DNA from: Trema orientale
Taxonomy: Eukaryota > Streptophyta > Magnoliopsida > Rosales > Cannabaceae
Direction: 5' to 3'
Length of the DNA stretch: 64,000 bases
Assembly (NCBI GenBank): GCA_002914845.1
Contig: JXTC01000354.1
Span: forward strand, 102,076 to 166,075
A model generated the notes under the pieces. It did no database searches. It was not told the DNA's origin and saw only the letters and a program-made list of their open reading frames with translations. Below, piece by piece: positions 1 to 11,424 of this stretch. A program made the position numbers and the translations under genes. Within the stretch, counting starts at the first letter, position 1; each line of letters begins with the position of its first letter.

Positions 1-72
1 CCTTTTTCTTTCGAGTTGCTATCAAAATGGATGGTGCTTACTAATCATTCTACTTAAGTTGTTGTCTTTTAG

Positions 73-954
73 GTGAAGTTCAATTTTGACACAATTGATG
101 AGACCGATCTTCTTGAAGAAACATTGAAGCCTCGCGTGGAGTTAATTGGCGGGACACTAGAAAAAGTCGAGTTAAGTGGTAACCATATCACACCATGCAT
201 ACAGGTACTCAACTCTTCTAGTCTGTATTTTAATGTAGTTCTCTGGAGTATCCTCTGAAGTATCATATGGAACTCTAAATAGTTATATTCTTTCAGCTAT
301 ATTTTCAAGACTTATAAGGCTATGTTTGATAGGAGGGAAGGAGGGTAGGAAGGATAGAGAATATAAGAAGGAAGGAGAATATGAAGGATGGAGAGGAGAG
401 TAATAATCCCTTGAATTGTTTGGTAGAAAGGATGTAGAGTAGGAAGGATGGAGAGTATTTATTTGTAAAATTACCATATTATCTATTTTATCTTTTTAAA
501 ATTAATTGACTTGATGGGTAAATTTGTCAATTCATATTTTTTTCTTTTCAATTTTTTCTAATCCTTCCAATTTGGGAGGATGAATTTTTGTGGTCTTGGA
601 GGGAGACCCTCTCCCTCTACTTCTCCTCTCCCACTTTCTCTCCTTCCTACCAAACACAAGATTTTAGCTCTCCCTTCATCTCTCTCCCTCCACCCCTCTC
701 CATCCCTCCAAAAATCCCCTCTACCAAACATAGCCTTAGTAGCTTTTACTTAAGTTTATCATGATAGCTTATCCTGATTACAATATTTATTTATTTATTG
801 TAATTTTTGACATCTTCAGGAGCCAAAGTGGCGAGTAGGTGATGTGTACACTCCAGCAGATGCAATTGCTCAGGGTTTTAAAACCCTTTCCTTGAATGAC
901 AGTCGAGTCCTCGTCAGAACCATCAGTAACTGGTTCAGACGTTTCGAAGATTAA
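73..954 (+). CDS. DUF1350 family alpha/beta-hydrolase-like protein, C-terminal exons (partial)
   Basis: Two exons are visible: 73-204 (44 codons, after an AG acceptor at 71-72) and 820-954 (44 codons plus TAA), joined across a 615-bp GT/AG intron in phase 0. The first exon contains FNFDTIDET and VELSGNHITPCIQ. The second starts EPKWRVGDVYTPADAI and ends FRRFED. From memory of the family, an acidic 'D-T-I-D-E-T' stretch followed by a 'GNH-TP' segment is typical of DUF1350 proteins (plastid or cyanobacterial alpha/beta-hydrolase fold; the GNH histidine may be the catalytic-type His). Function is not established. The 5' part lies outside the window. The intron holds a MITE (about 318-735). Family call is fairly sure; activity is unknown. 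Confidence 0.75.
316..738. repeat. MITE inside the DUF1350 gene intron
   Basis: The ends are inverted repeats: GGCTATGTTTG at 318 and CAAACATAGCC ending at 735. They are followed inward by purine-rich (GGAAGGA) and complementary pyrimidine-rich (CTCTCC) arms, so the whole ~420 bp can fold back. The flanks read TAA/TTA, so the target duplication is ambiguous (TA or a mismatched TWA). The GGCN...GTTTG end resembles Tourist/PIF-Harbinger MITEs. Confidence 0.6.
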
Positions 955-1604
955 AAGTGAGCAGTTCCCATCAAAGTAATCTACCATTTTTTAGTGTTGA
1001 CTCTTCGTTTCATCAGCAGGTCAACTAGAAAATTGAGTTAGAACAACGGGGTTGCATCTTTGAATGTATAGAAACAGAAATCTTGCAGTTGAAACAGTAG
1101 AATTGCATATATATAAGCATATATATATATATACACATACATATATATATGGGTTTGGTTTAAATGGTTACAACAATATTTACCCATGGATGGTTATAAT
1201 GGTTTAAGTCGTTAGATCTAATATCCTACGGTGGTGATTAGTTTGGTGGTTGGCCAAAAAAATTTAATGCTATTTATTGCCATCAAAAAAATTTAATGCT
1301 GTCACTACTTTTTTTAGTATCCATTCATGGTCACAAAAAAATTGTAACCATTGAGAAGTCCTCCATATGTATATGTGTAGGTGTTGGATGTAAAATCGCT
1401 TTACGTAAATCTTCACAAAAATTAGGAACATGCTATCGCATGTTCATAATTTTGCACAAAAGTAACGCAACTAGAACTATTTAGAGTTCAGGCCTCAGGG
1501 ACTGAACTATGGAAAAAGTCTCAATTTAGTAACATCATTTTTGGTCCCTGAATTTACACGTGTACATGTTGTTTTCTGTTTCCGCGACTAGATACATTAC
1601 TTTT
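955..1604. other. 3' flank of DUF1350 gene, no gene seen
   Basis: This is AT-rich 3'UTR/intergenic DNA with a TA-rich microsatellite around 1105-1150. No coding feature is recognisable. Confidence 0.5.
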
Positions 1605-1605
1605 A

Positions 1606-1898
1606 GAGAAATTTAGGTAGACGACCAAAATTTTAAATTTGATTAAGTAGATATCCACTTTTAAAATTTTATAGCTAAATATCTAGGTATATATATTTTT
1701 ACACTTGGTAGATACACATATCTACCAATTTTAGTTACTGTACTGAAATGCACTGGGTATATAACTTTTTATACTTGGTATATAAAATTTTACATTTGAT
1801 ATATATATGCATATATACCGGACATTTTGCTATAACATTTGACAAAGAGACATTTACTGAAATTAGGTCCAAAATTTGGTCATATTTCTATAAGCCCC
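1606..1898 (+). repeat. ~290-bp MULE-like MITE, copy 1
   Basis: It starts GAGAAATTTAGGTAGACGACC and ends with GGTCATATTTCTATAAGCCCC; the ends are imperfect inverted repeats sharing GACCAAA. The flanks are TTACTTTTA (1597-1605) and TTAATTTTA (1899-1907), a 9-bp target duplication with one mismatch. The same sequence recurs at 60806 and 63498, and reversed near 35.8 kb. Confidence 0.65.
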
Positions 1899-1907
1899 TT
1901 AATTTTA

Positions 1908-2799
1908 TGCAAAACTATACCCGAGTTGTTACATATTACTATTTTACATTAAATGGAACCAGCCCTTAAGTGAGACTAGGTTCTTGTCCACGTATGTGTG
2001 TATGTATATACTTATACACATATATTAGTAGCTAATACACTGCGAAGAAATTTACCAAGAGAAAAAGAAAAATTGCATGGAATGCTATAGTTTTGACTCT
2101 TGGCAGGGATAAATGATTGAGTGAGACGTATGTAATATAATGATATGTCCCAGAACTCCAGCTAGTGGCTATATTGATCTATTTAAGCGAAACACAAGTG
2201 ATTTATAGCGTCTGCGTTTCCTTGACGCGTTGAATAATATGACTACTTTGGATTTTAAGCTTTGAATCATGTAAGCAAGGACGACTCTACTAGTGTCAAG
2301 GAATTTCTTTGAAGGAAAGTAGCTACTAGCCTAATGCTGTATGTTGTCTGTTGTGTTTGGTTAAGCCAATTCTCCTCGACTTTTAGCATGCGACGCGTAA
2401 TACTAAGATGACAATAATGGACAAATGTTTGAATATTAGGCTCTATCTTAAAACTAGACAGATTCACTCCTACCAACCTTTCCATGATAAGATCGAGTAG
2501 AAAAGGTACCATACAAACCAACTTAGTCTAACACAATCAATTTTCCTTTTCATATTTTCTGACCTTTTAACGTGAACTTGTATACAAAGGTAAGCTATTA
2601 ACTAAATGAGTAATAAGAAAGGATTTTTGTCCTTTCTTTTTAACAATTTCTATTTACACCATTTCACGATTCTAGGGTAAATCTAAATTTTGAAAGGTTT
2701 TGAATATGATTGAAAAAAAAAGAAAGAAAAAGAAAGAGAAAAAGAAGAAGAAAAGTTTCCGATTCCAACTTATCCAAACTTAAGAAAAAAAGTTATTAT
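1908..2799. other. Intergenic, nothing recognised
   Basis: The stretch is AT-rich. An 84-codon minus-strand open frame at 2267-2521 has no recognisable motif and no supporting context. An A/G-rich run lies at 2710-2755. Confidence 0.4.
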
Positions 2800-2800
2800 A

Positions 2801-3018
2801 ACTCAGTCACGGAGCCACAACAAGTTCAAGTTCCCACTCAATTTTATATTTCTTTAGAAAAATACCTAAATATTTATATGTATTTAGAATTTTAGACTTA
2901 AATTGTCCATAAAAGCCCCCTCTCAAAATAGACAAAATATAGAATAGGTCCCCAAATTAAAAAAAAAAATGTATTTTTAACCCCACTAAACTAAAATCCT
3001 CGCTCTGTCACTGCCATA
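2801..3018. repeat. Short interspersed repeat with GTCACGGAGC-type ends
   Basis: The left end reads AGTCACGGAGCCAC (about 2804). The right end read in reverse is GGCAGTGACAGAGCGAGG (about 2998-3015). This resembles the common plant repeat with 'gtgacggagcc' termini. A related left end occurs at about 25623. No clear target duplication was found. Confidence 0.35.
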
Positions 3019-5230
3019 ACGTGTAAGGGTCTCCACTTCGACACTACACATCGTTCCACCCCTCTTTTGGCTAACTTATTTCTATTAAAGATACCGAGGT
3101 CCCATAAAAAATTAAAACCTTGGTGGTACCTATAGAGGAAGTGTGGCCCTTTGATACAGGATCTGTCACCAAATGCAACTCACGATTTTTTTTTTTTTAA
3201 TTTTTTTTTGTCCACTGTGACTCTGCAACTCTGCAAGTGAGTTAGACAAGAGGAACATGTACTTCTGATCATTTACCATATTAATCTCCAACCTTGATGA
3301 AGTTGGGGTCTCATAGAGAAACTCCATCAAATATGTTCCATAATAACACAAATTTCTGAAATATGCATCTCTCAATGTTTCTTTCAAAAATATGCAGCTT
3401 GGACAACAGTACCCACAATGTATTAAAGAAATCAATTGACATTCATTAAAAATCATCAAATATCACCGGAACGCATAAAAAATCGTCGAAATCGTAAAGG
3501 CTATTTTGACATTTTTAGGTGCTAGAAGCACATATTATAGAGCTTTGTTAAGAGGACTATATACCTCAAATTTGAGTTCTGATTAAGCATATTTAATAGA
3601 ATCGGAAATTATCAATTTTGACTATATTTTACTGTACATGAAATGTGAGACAAATTATAACTCATTTACAAAAATAATTCTTTTTTTAGACGTGAAATCA
3701 GAAATCTAAAATCACCCCACGAGCCCGCCCACCATCTAGTAAAAGTTTGACTATGATTGAAATCAACCACCATCGAGCACTCGACCATGGTCGAAATAAT
3801 AGTTAAATCTAAAATTAGAAAAAAAAAAAAAAAAAAAACAGATTTGATGATGACATTGACAACTCATCTCTGCCAACTCCTATTATATGATTAGATTCAT
3901 AAATGAGATTGGTAAAAAAGGTTAGAGTGATCATGGTTCATATAGAAGAAGATTTGGGCATTTTAATTAGGTTACTTAGGTAAAATTATCAGATAGGTAT
4001 AGCATTGCACTGCTATGTACTTCATACGATATTCTGAAGTAGTTCTTTTGTTACTTTTTCAACTTTTGATTAGAACTTTTAATTTCATAGATTATATATT
4101 CATAACTGGCATGAAATTGAATTTTTTTTTTCTTATGAAATATTTAATTTAGAAGAAGAGAAACGCTAAAATTTCAAAAGGTCAAATTTTGTCAGACTTA
4201 AAAGCCAAATTTATCAAGCTCTACTCTATTACCTATTTACTCAAATGGCAAAAATTGAACAGCAACACCGCAAATATAGGTGCAGTTTGGTTTAATTTCT
4301 CCAAATTATTTCAAACTGCACAGTTTAATATTTAGCATAAACCACATATGCAGTTTTGTATACTAAATGAGGACTAAAATAAGCCAAACCACAGCTCAAA
4401 CATTCCTAAGAATAAGATATTGTACCTCTAAGATCCCTTATTTTTGGTGGACAGTGGTGAGAAAATTTACCTTTAAGTAAAAAATAATTATTAAAAAAAA
4501 AAAAGATATGCTTTGGTTGTTTTAGGTGTCTTCTAGATTTAGAAGAAGATATTAGCTAAAGGGGATTGCATTTCTCATGGATAGCCCATTTTTTGTTTTA
4601 ATGCAATGCACTTCCTCTGTTACTTGTGGCATGCATGCCACTACCAACCCCTATCATGCGCTTGCATTTAAGTCATTTCAAATATTTATTTCTATGCAAT
4701 TTCGCTCTCCTTAATCACTATGGTCTTCCTCATCAAAATAAAGATAAAAATTACTACGTATCCTCTTTAACGAAAAGAGGGACCAACACACAATTGAGGG
4801 CTCTTAATAAAAAATAAAAAAAAAAAGATAAAAAATAAGAGATAAAACTCAATCAAATGCTATCGATGTTGGTATTTTTCTTGGATATTATATCCTTGGA
4901 AACTTTCAAAGAAAATATTTTGGTATTTGACCGAAAGGATAGGGACAAACTGAGAGTACAGAAACAAGAGAATTTTAGATGAACATTTCTGATTTGTCAA
5001 AGTTTTCTTAAACTTGGTTATAATTTGATTATTATTATTATTTTTCTCCTGGAAGGGGGTTATAACATGATTTTTGATGTCATTCATTACCAATATTATT
5101 ATCAATGAACATTTTCTGTCACGTAACTATGAGTTTTAATAATAATAATTTTGTCATTCTCCTGACTTATTATTTGACATACGATTTTTAATGATTCATT
5201 ATATTTTAGTAGAATCTAAACATCAACAAC
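3019..5230. other. Intergenic, nothing recognised
   Basis: The sequence is AT-rich with poly(A) runs (3818-3838, 4492-4503). The 97-codon minus open frame at 3166-3459 and the short frames at 4626 and 4860 show no motif and no splice context. No RNA gene was recognised. Confidence 0.4.
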
Positions 5231-5366
5231 CAATGAGACAAAAGAATGTAAATTAAAATGGGAGAAAGAGTGCTACCTCATCATGTAAATAGACAAAAGA
5301 AAAATAAAATAAGAAAAGGAGGCCAAATTCAATTTGTTCTCTCACGAGTCACAAGTGACGATTGGG

Positions 5367-5428
5367 TATCCCTTGGTTTTGATTGGTTGCAAGTTGTGAT
5401 TCCAAACCATAACCAAAGTTAAGGGATA
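5367..5428 (-). ncRNA. Candidate small hairpin RNA (miRNA-like), unrecognised
   Basis: The arm TATCCCTTGGTTTTGATTGG (5367-5386) faces AACCAAAGTTAAGGGATA (5411-5428), giving a stem of over 20 positions around a short loop. On the plus strand three of the pairs are G-U wobbles; on the minus strand the same positions become mismatches. A minus-strand TATA box and CT-rich initiator-like run lie about 100-150 bp upstream in the minus direction (5521-5559). There is no nearby open frame to explain that promoter. The sequence does not match any conserved miRNA I know. This is inference only. Confidence 0.25.
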
Positions 5429-5520
5429 TGCTACTACGCTTCTTCTGAGCTTCTAGAAAGTCCCCTCTTTCACGTAGAGAGAGATATATATAGATAGATA
5501 GACGTAGATGTATGTATATA

Positions 5521-5560
5521 TAGAGAGAGAAGAGAGTGGCAGTGGTATAGGCTATATATG
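5521..5560 (-). promoter_or_regulatory. Possible minus-strand core promoter (TATA plus CT-rich initiator)
   Basis: Read on the minus strand, CATATATAGCC (about 5550-5560) is followed 20-35 nt later by CTCTCTTCTCTCTC. That is the usual spacing of a plant TATA box and pyrimidine-rich start region. The next feature downstream is the hairpin at 5367-5428. Confidence 0.3.
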
Positions 5561-6046
5561 TTGATGAGTTGATGTTGTTGGTGGGCAGATTAAAATGGAG
5601 ATGGTCCCACCGCCACCCCCACTTAAAGCGGAAAGTGACCATACAATTTGCGGGTTATATTGGGAGAGATCTAAACACTACCACTGCTTGTGTGTGAGGA
5701 CCAAATCCTATACATCATGTAACTCTTTACGCCCCTCCCCCCACTTTTTTTTTTTTTTTTGTTTGTCCTTTTATCACTTTAAATACCAAATTTCCAACCC
5801 TTTTTTTCTTATGAAATTTTTTTAAATAAAAGACCGCCTTTCACAAAGTTTTAATGTTGAATTCCCTTTATTTTTTCTTCTAAATTTTTCTCTAAAATTA
5901 AAAAGAAAAAAAAAAGGGAGTGAGTGAGTGAGTGAGGATTGAGGAATTGATTGAGGGGTGGCACTGGCAGGCTTTTCTTTCGGCTGGGCGGGGCAGGAAG
6001 GGCAGGGCCGTGTGCTGCCTATTTGCTTGTCCATAGTGTTGCGTCC

Positions 6047-6096
6047 CACGTGGCGACCTTCATCTGATTGGAGACTTAAAGCTCCGCCCACGTGGC
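6047..6096. promoter_or_regulatory. Pair of CACGTGGC (G-box/ABRE) motifs
   Basis: CACGTGGC occurs at 6047-6054 and again at 6089-6096, within an unusually GC-rich patch (about 5945-6190). The CACGTG core is the binding site of plant bZIP/bHLH factors, and the GGC extension fits an ABA-response element. The nearest protein genes are more than 5 kb away, so the controlled gene is unknown. The hairpin candidate at 5367 lies about 620 bp away on the minus strand. Confidence 0.35.
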
Positions 6097-6221
6097 ACCA
6101 TAAAGTGTCAGCACCCTTAGTGGAAAATTAGCCGTTTGATTATGACCCGTCACATCACGTCCCTCAGTATCCACAGACGGTCCCACAGTTGTTTTCAACA
6201 GTGAAACTGGATAACAATCAA

Positions 6222-6590
6222 TAACATGGCCCCGTTTGTTTCTCTTATTTGAATGTGTGTATTTGAATGGAAATTGTGGAATGAGTTATAATTGGAATGG
6301 AAGACATCTGAATGGAAAAAATAGTGGAATGGGTTATAATTAGAATGAGAGTATTGGAATGGACCATTCAAAAATACCTCTTTCCCTCCATTCTCATCCA
6401 AGACACAAAAATCCATTCAAATAGTTGATGTGACTGATGAACCATTTGAATGGAAAAACTAAATTGTTAAAACAAACACTCATTCCAAAAGACCATTTGA
6501 ATGAAAAATTTAAAATTGTTGAAACAAACACCTATTCAAATAAATTTTCCATTCCAATGGAATGGAATGGGCGAACCAAACGACCCCAAT
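6222..6590. repeat. MITE-like element rich in GGAATGG
   Basis: The left end GGCCCCGTTTGTTTC (about 6229) mirrors the right end GAACCAAACGACCCC (about 6573-6587). The interior is full of GGAATGG and its complement, giving a foldback structure. The ends resemble hAT/Harbinger-type 'GTTTGGTTC' MITEs. Boundaries are approximate. Confidence 0.5.
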
Positions 6591-6795
6591 ACATTACATT
6601 GTTTAACCTTTTCTTCACCAAAAAGTGAAAAAGAACCCAAAAACAGAAATAAATGAATCGCGCTGACAGCAATAGATAAGAACATCTAATCTCCCATGCA
6701 TAACTCATGCTTATACCATATTTTAATTATACCAAATTTTAATATGGCTTGTTATAAAAAAAAAATAATGAATTAATATGACTTTTTAATAACTT

Positions 6796-7758
6796 GAACA
6801 ATTTAGTAAAATTAATCTTAAACTCAATTTTTAAGAGCAAAAGCTCCCGAAGTCCCTAATATTAATTGTGTTAGAAAAGAAAGGTGTTTTGTTATTTTTT
6901 TTTTATGGCTAAGTCTTCATTCTTTTATTTGTAATTTTTAGGTCTCCATTCTTATATTTTTGTTTCATGTTAATCCTTTTTAATCTTTTCGGTCTAAAAT
7001 TGTCGTTAATTAGTACTTGTCACAAAGGTGCTTATCTTAGCAGGGGTAAAATTGAGAATAAATGGAAATCATTATTTAAAGGAAAAAAAAGAGCTGAGTT
7101 ATTGCTTTCGTTCAAAACGGATGTAAGAAATTACAAAATTTTATATGGTTTTAATATAGATCTATTTTGGCCAAAATATTCATATATCTAGAAGAGAGGT
7201 ATATGAATATATTGCCATATATTGCCAATTTTATGGGACATATACTGCCAATTTTATGTTTTTTTATTCCAATTTTGTGGGACATATATTGCCAATTTTA
7301 TGGGACATATATTACTAAAATTTTATATGGTTCTAATATGGATCTAATCCAAGTATTCACATACCTCTCTTTTAGATATATGAATACTTCGACCAAAGTA
7401 AATCCATATTAGAACCATATAAAATTTTTCAATTTCTTACCACTGTCTTAAACGAAAACAATAACCCAACTTTTTTTTAATAATAATTTTCCTTTGTTCC
7501 TAATTTTACCCTGCTGAGATGAGCGTATTTTGGGCAAGTGCTAATTAAGGGTAATATTAGACATAAAATATTAAAATAGATTAACGTGAAACACAAATCT
7601 AAGAATGAGAACTTAAAAGCCACAAATAAGAGAATGAGGACTTAACTGTGGAAAAATAATAAAAACACCTTTATTTTCTTACAGGACCTAATATTATGGG
7701 ACTTTAGGAGATTTTACTCTTAAAAAATTAGTTCAGAGTTAATTTTACTAAATTGTTC
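6796..7758. repeat. Long inverted repeat (~400-bp arms)
   Basis: The left arm starting GAACAATTTAGTAAAATTAA (6796) is matched in reverse by the right arm ending at 7758. The correspondence continues inward through the GTCCC/GGGAC, AAAGGTGTTTT and TCTCATTCT segments to the ATATAGAACC region at about 7190/7360. The loop contains imperfect repeats of ATTGCCAATTTTATGGGACATAT (about 7211-7318). It could be a foldback or long-TIR Mutator-type element. No transposase is present. Transcripts would form long double-stranded RNA. Confidence 0.6.
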
Positions 7759-7874
7759 CGAAATCTTGAGTTTTTGTATTAAAAAGCTTTTTAATATTTG
7801 TACAAAAATTTTGTCTAATTTTATACTAAATTTAGCATAAGTTTTAGATTATATATATAGGGCACGAATGTAAT

Positions 7875-7990
7875 TCCCTTAAGGGGACCGATCCCGTCTA
7901 TATTTTAACCAATACAAGTCATGTCTATCTAATACTGTGTTGGTTAAAACGTGACCTGTGTTGGCCAAATTATAGACAGGACCGATTCCC
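7875..7990. repeat. Small foldback element
   Basis: AAGGGGACCGATCCCGTC...AACCAATAC is mirrored by GTGTTGGCC...GACAGGACCGATTCCCGAC. The ~116-bp sequence forms an imperfect hairpin, as MITEs do. No target duplication was determined. Confidence 0.45.
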
Positions 7991-8006
7991 GACTACATCC
8001 ATAGGC

Positions 8007-8038
<32 letters not shown>

Positions 8039-8039
8039 G

Positions 8040-8268
8040 GGCACTAATTCACTAGGTATTTTTTTTACCTATTTATAGGTATTATTTTGTACAACTAAAA
8101 ATCATCACGCACATCTTTTTATGGTAATAGGTGGAGAGAGAAAATCATTATAATGTGTATTTTTTTTTTCTAGTTACTCAAATTATTGTAGCCGTTAGAT
8201 AATGATCCAACTGCTAAAAAAAATACATGTAGATAGGTAAAAAAAATATTTATTGAATTAGGAACCTA
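8040..8268. repeat. MITE inserted in a TA microsatellite
   Basis: The left end GGGCACTAATTCACTAGG and the right end read in reverse, AGGTTCCTAATTCAATA, share CTAATTCA. Both are followed by TATTTTTTTTACCTAT, so the ends are inverted repeats. The flanks are (TA)n, so the target duplication cannot be read. Confidence 0.5.
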
Positions 8269-8334
8269 TATATATGTATATATATATATATTAATTTTTA
8301 AATAATTTTCCCCTAAAATAAAAAATTTTCTCAT

Positions 8335-9325
8335 TTTTGTCCTCTGTATATACAAAGAAATAAAAATACACTCTGAACTTTCACCTTGTTTCGTAAATTC
8401 CCTTCAACTTTTAAAATGTTTCATAAAAAATCCTTATTGTCGTTTTTTATTTCCTATTATTCTTAATTTTTTAAGACACTTTTATCTTTAAAGGGGAAAA
8501 CTGATACAAGTAATAAATTTCATTGGAAAAAAAAACTTAAAATCCAACTTAATTTAATAACATAAAATCATTCCCTTCATCCTAACGTTCTAATTTAAGT
8601 CAAAAACATGAAATCACTAATATAATAACGTTATTAATTGTCTGTCCATTTTATTTTCCAAGATATTTAACTTTCGAATTGATTGGCATTTTTTTCTTCA
8701 ATTAAATCACTAATATATCATCAATATACCAACATCATTAATTTTTAATTTTGAAGTAAATGGATCGATATATCATTTGATATCCGGTATTGGAAAAAAT
8801 ATAGTTATAATTGCGCTAATAATTTGATAAATTATTTCTTATCATTAAAGAGGTAGATATCTCTTTTTAGCTAAATAATTAATTAAGAAAGATAAAGACA
8901 CGAGGAAGATAAAGTTTGTTTTATGGGCGCGTCTACAGTAGGGGCACCCCTACGTAGGGCCCTGTCTATTCACCGTTGGATGGGAATCTGTATATAAATA
9001 GATTCTCCATAGATTCCCGTTATTCCCCACAGATTCCCATCTAACGATAATTAAGGCATGACCCTACGTAGGGACGCCCCTACCGTAGCCATCCCCTTGT
9101 TTTATTCTAGTTTTTGTGTTTTTAAACGAAATTTGGTTTTTAAGACTTCTCAATTTTTTTTCCCCATTGACACTTGAGAAGGGTAAAAGTGTAAGGAAAA
9201 AAATATATCAAAGCTGATGTAATGAGCAGTTTGAAATAATTTGAAATTTTAATGGGCATTTATAAAACAAGTTGAAAGTTCATGGGTATTTTTATAACTT
9301 TTCATACTATAAAGGGAAAAGATAC
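8335..9325. repeat. Element with ~150-bp terminal inverted repeats, carrying a nested MITE
   Basis: About 8345-8500 (with GAACTTTCACCTTGTTT and CACTTTTATC) reappears in reverse at about 9160-9320 (AAACAAGTTGAAAGTTC, GGGTAAAAGTG). The interior has no coding capacity. A younger MITE (8925-9096) sits inside it. Limits are approximate. Confidence 0.45.
8925..9096. repeat. MULE-type MITE with exact 9-bp target duplication
   Basis: The 172-bp foldback has ends GGGCGCGTCTACAGTAGGGG and, in reverse, GGGGATGGCTACGGTAGGGG, each followed by CCCTACGTAGGG. It is flanked by TTGTTTTAT at 8916-8924 and 9097-9105. A 9-bp duplication is the hallmark of Mutator-like elements. The element is GC-rich compared with its surroundings. 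Confidence 0.75.
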
Positions 9326-11050
9326 AAACATTAAACTTAAGGTTGGAAAATGAAAACAAATCCTACATTTTAACACGTACTAATTTTCCTATCAAATATA
9401 GCACCAAAAAAACTTCCAAATTTACAATAATGCTATTATGATTAGTGATTGGATGATTAGTTAGAACATAGTAAGCAGCTAATAGGATAAAAAAGACATT
9501 TTATAAGTTAAAAAATAATTTCTAAATACAAAATCGAATTTTTAAAAATATGTATGCATTGGAGAGCAATCCAAAAAATGGGTGTTAAATTTAACATTTT
9601 AGCACTATTGCATGCTAAATATAACGTTAACACTCTTTTTTCTTTTTTCTTTTTTAATGGAATAGGAGGTGGTGAAAAGACTTTATCTCAATTACATGCT
9701 TAAATGCGTGATGTCTTTTTTTTTTTTTAAATACTTTTTATTAGCCAACAATTAATTAGTAAATTTATAATTGATTGAGCATTGTAGAATATATTTATTA
9801 ACAAAAATATTTGGCATATTGAAAAATGTGATTTATAGCATTAAAAATTTTATTTTAAATTATGACAATTTCATAGTGATAAAGTGAAAGTTAATTAAAT
9901 TCCAAAATTTAGTACATAATACATTTGGTGAGCCAAGATATAACAATACGTTGAAAGATTGCGTATGTTCTCTAAGCTAATTTTTATGGATTTAACATTA
10001 CACTGAAAATATTCGTTTATAAACACAAAAGAATAGAAGATGATATTAGTTTATGCTTTGTTAGATGTACACATTTACTAGCGTAGTTAATTATATCTGC
10101 CCGCCACCCTTGATTTATGACGCGTTCAGTGTCTGCCCTTCTGCACCTTTTGAAGATGTGATCAAACTTTGAATCAGATTTGGTACCTCTTATTTATTTT
10201 ACCCTCTTTAAAATACAAACCACCTTATTATTATTATTGTTACTGCTTATTTATTTTATAATTATTCAAGTAACAAAAAAAAAATAAAAAAGAAAAGAAA
10301 AGAGATCAGAGAGGGAGGGCAGAAAAGCAGAAAGGGGGAGGACAGTGCGTGTGAATTAGGGTGCACGAGCCTGCAAAGTCTCAGAGGGCAAACTCAGTAG
10401 TGGACTGGGAATGAATGAAATGAATTGGAAGTGTGATTTTATTTTGGGTGTAAAAAATAAGACACAAGAACAAAACAAAGCGCTCTAAAAGAAAGAGAGA
10501 ATAAGGGTAAATAAATAAAAAGACAAAATATGTCAATGTTCATTGAGAGTAGTTTTTTATCATTTCACTTTTGACATTTTGCTCACACGCGTAAATTTTT
10601 ACATATGTAGTGTCAATTTACCACCACTTTTGTAAATATTGTGTCATTTTACTTGAACTAGCAGATGATATTAAGAAACTATCATTCTACCCAGTAAAAA
10701 TTGAGATCTACTAAATAAAAGGATAAAAGACATGGAATCATTATGTTTTCTCAAGTATAAATAAATTAAAAGTATCTCCACTCAAAAAGAAAAAAAAAAA
10801 ATAGAAGTATCAGTCTCTTTTAGAAGTAATGTTATGGTGCCTAACAACATATGATGTGTTTTGTTATTGACTAATTACCATTATACTTTTAAATAGTGCC
10901 CAAATGATACTTAATTTATTAATTAAAATAATTTAATAATAGATTGAAACGTCATATAATATTGAATACTAGTGATGCAATAGAGAGAAAAGGGTAAATA
11001 AATAAAATAAAATATAAATAAGGGAGAAATAAAAAGAAAGAGAGTGTAGT
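9326..11050. other. Intergenic, nothing recognised
   Basis: AT-rich DNA with one purine-rich patch (about 10290-10440). No gene was recognised. Confidence 0.4.
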
Positions 11051-11059
11051 ATGTAAAAA

Positions 11060-11415
11060 GGAATAACTATAAAAAAATACCCTGAAGTTTGGGTGTTCTG
11101 CAATTTAAACCCTGAAGTTTGGACTCTGCAAAATAATACCCTGAGATTAAGAATTTCTGAAAATTAATATCTTGAACATATTTTTTAACTAATTTTAGGA
11201 ACGAAAAAATAATAATATCCTCCATTAAAACTATATTAATCCATATTATTCATCTTAATTTTGAGAATATTATTGTATTTTATCAGTTAAAAATCAACAC
11301 AGGGTATTAATTTTCAAAAATTCGTAATCTCAGGGTATTATTTTGCGGAATCCAAACTTCAGGATTTAAATTGCAGAACATTCAAACATGAGGGTAGTTT
11401 TTTTGTAATTATACC
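11060..11415. repeat. MULE-type MITE with ~90-bp inverted ends
   Basis: The left arm has CCCTGAAGTTTGGGTGTTCTG, AATTTAAACCCTGAAG and AATAATACCCTGAGATT. The right arm (about 11327-11415) is its imperfect reverse complement. The flanks ATGTAAAAA (11051-11059) and TTGTAAAAA (11416-11424) match at 8 of 9 positions, consistent with Mutator-like insertion. Confidence 0.7.
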
Positions 11416-11424
11416 TTGTAAAAA

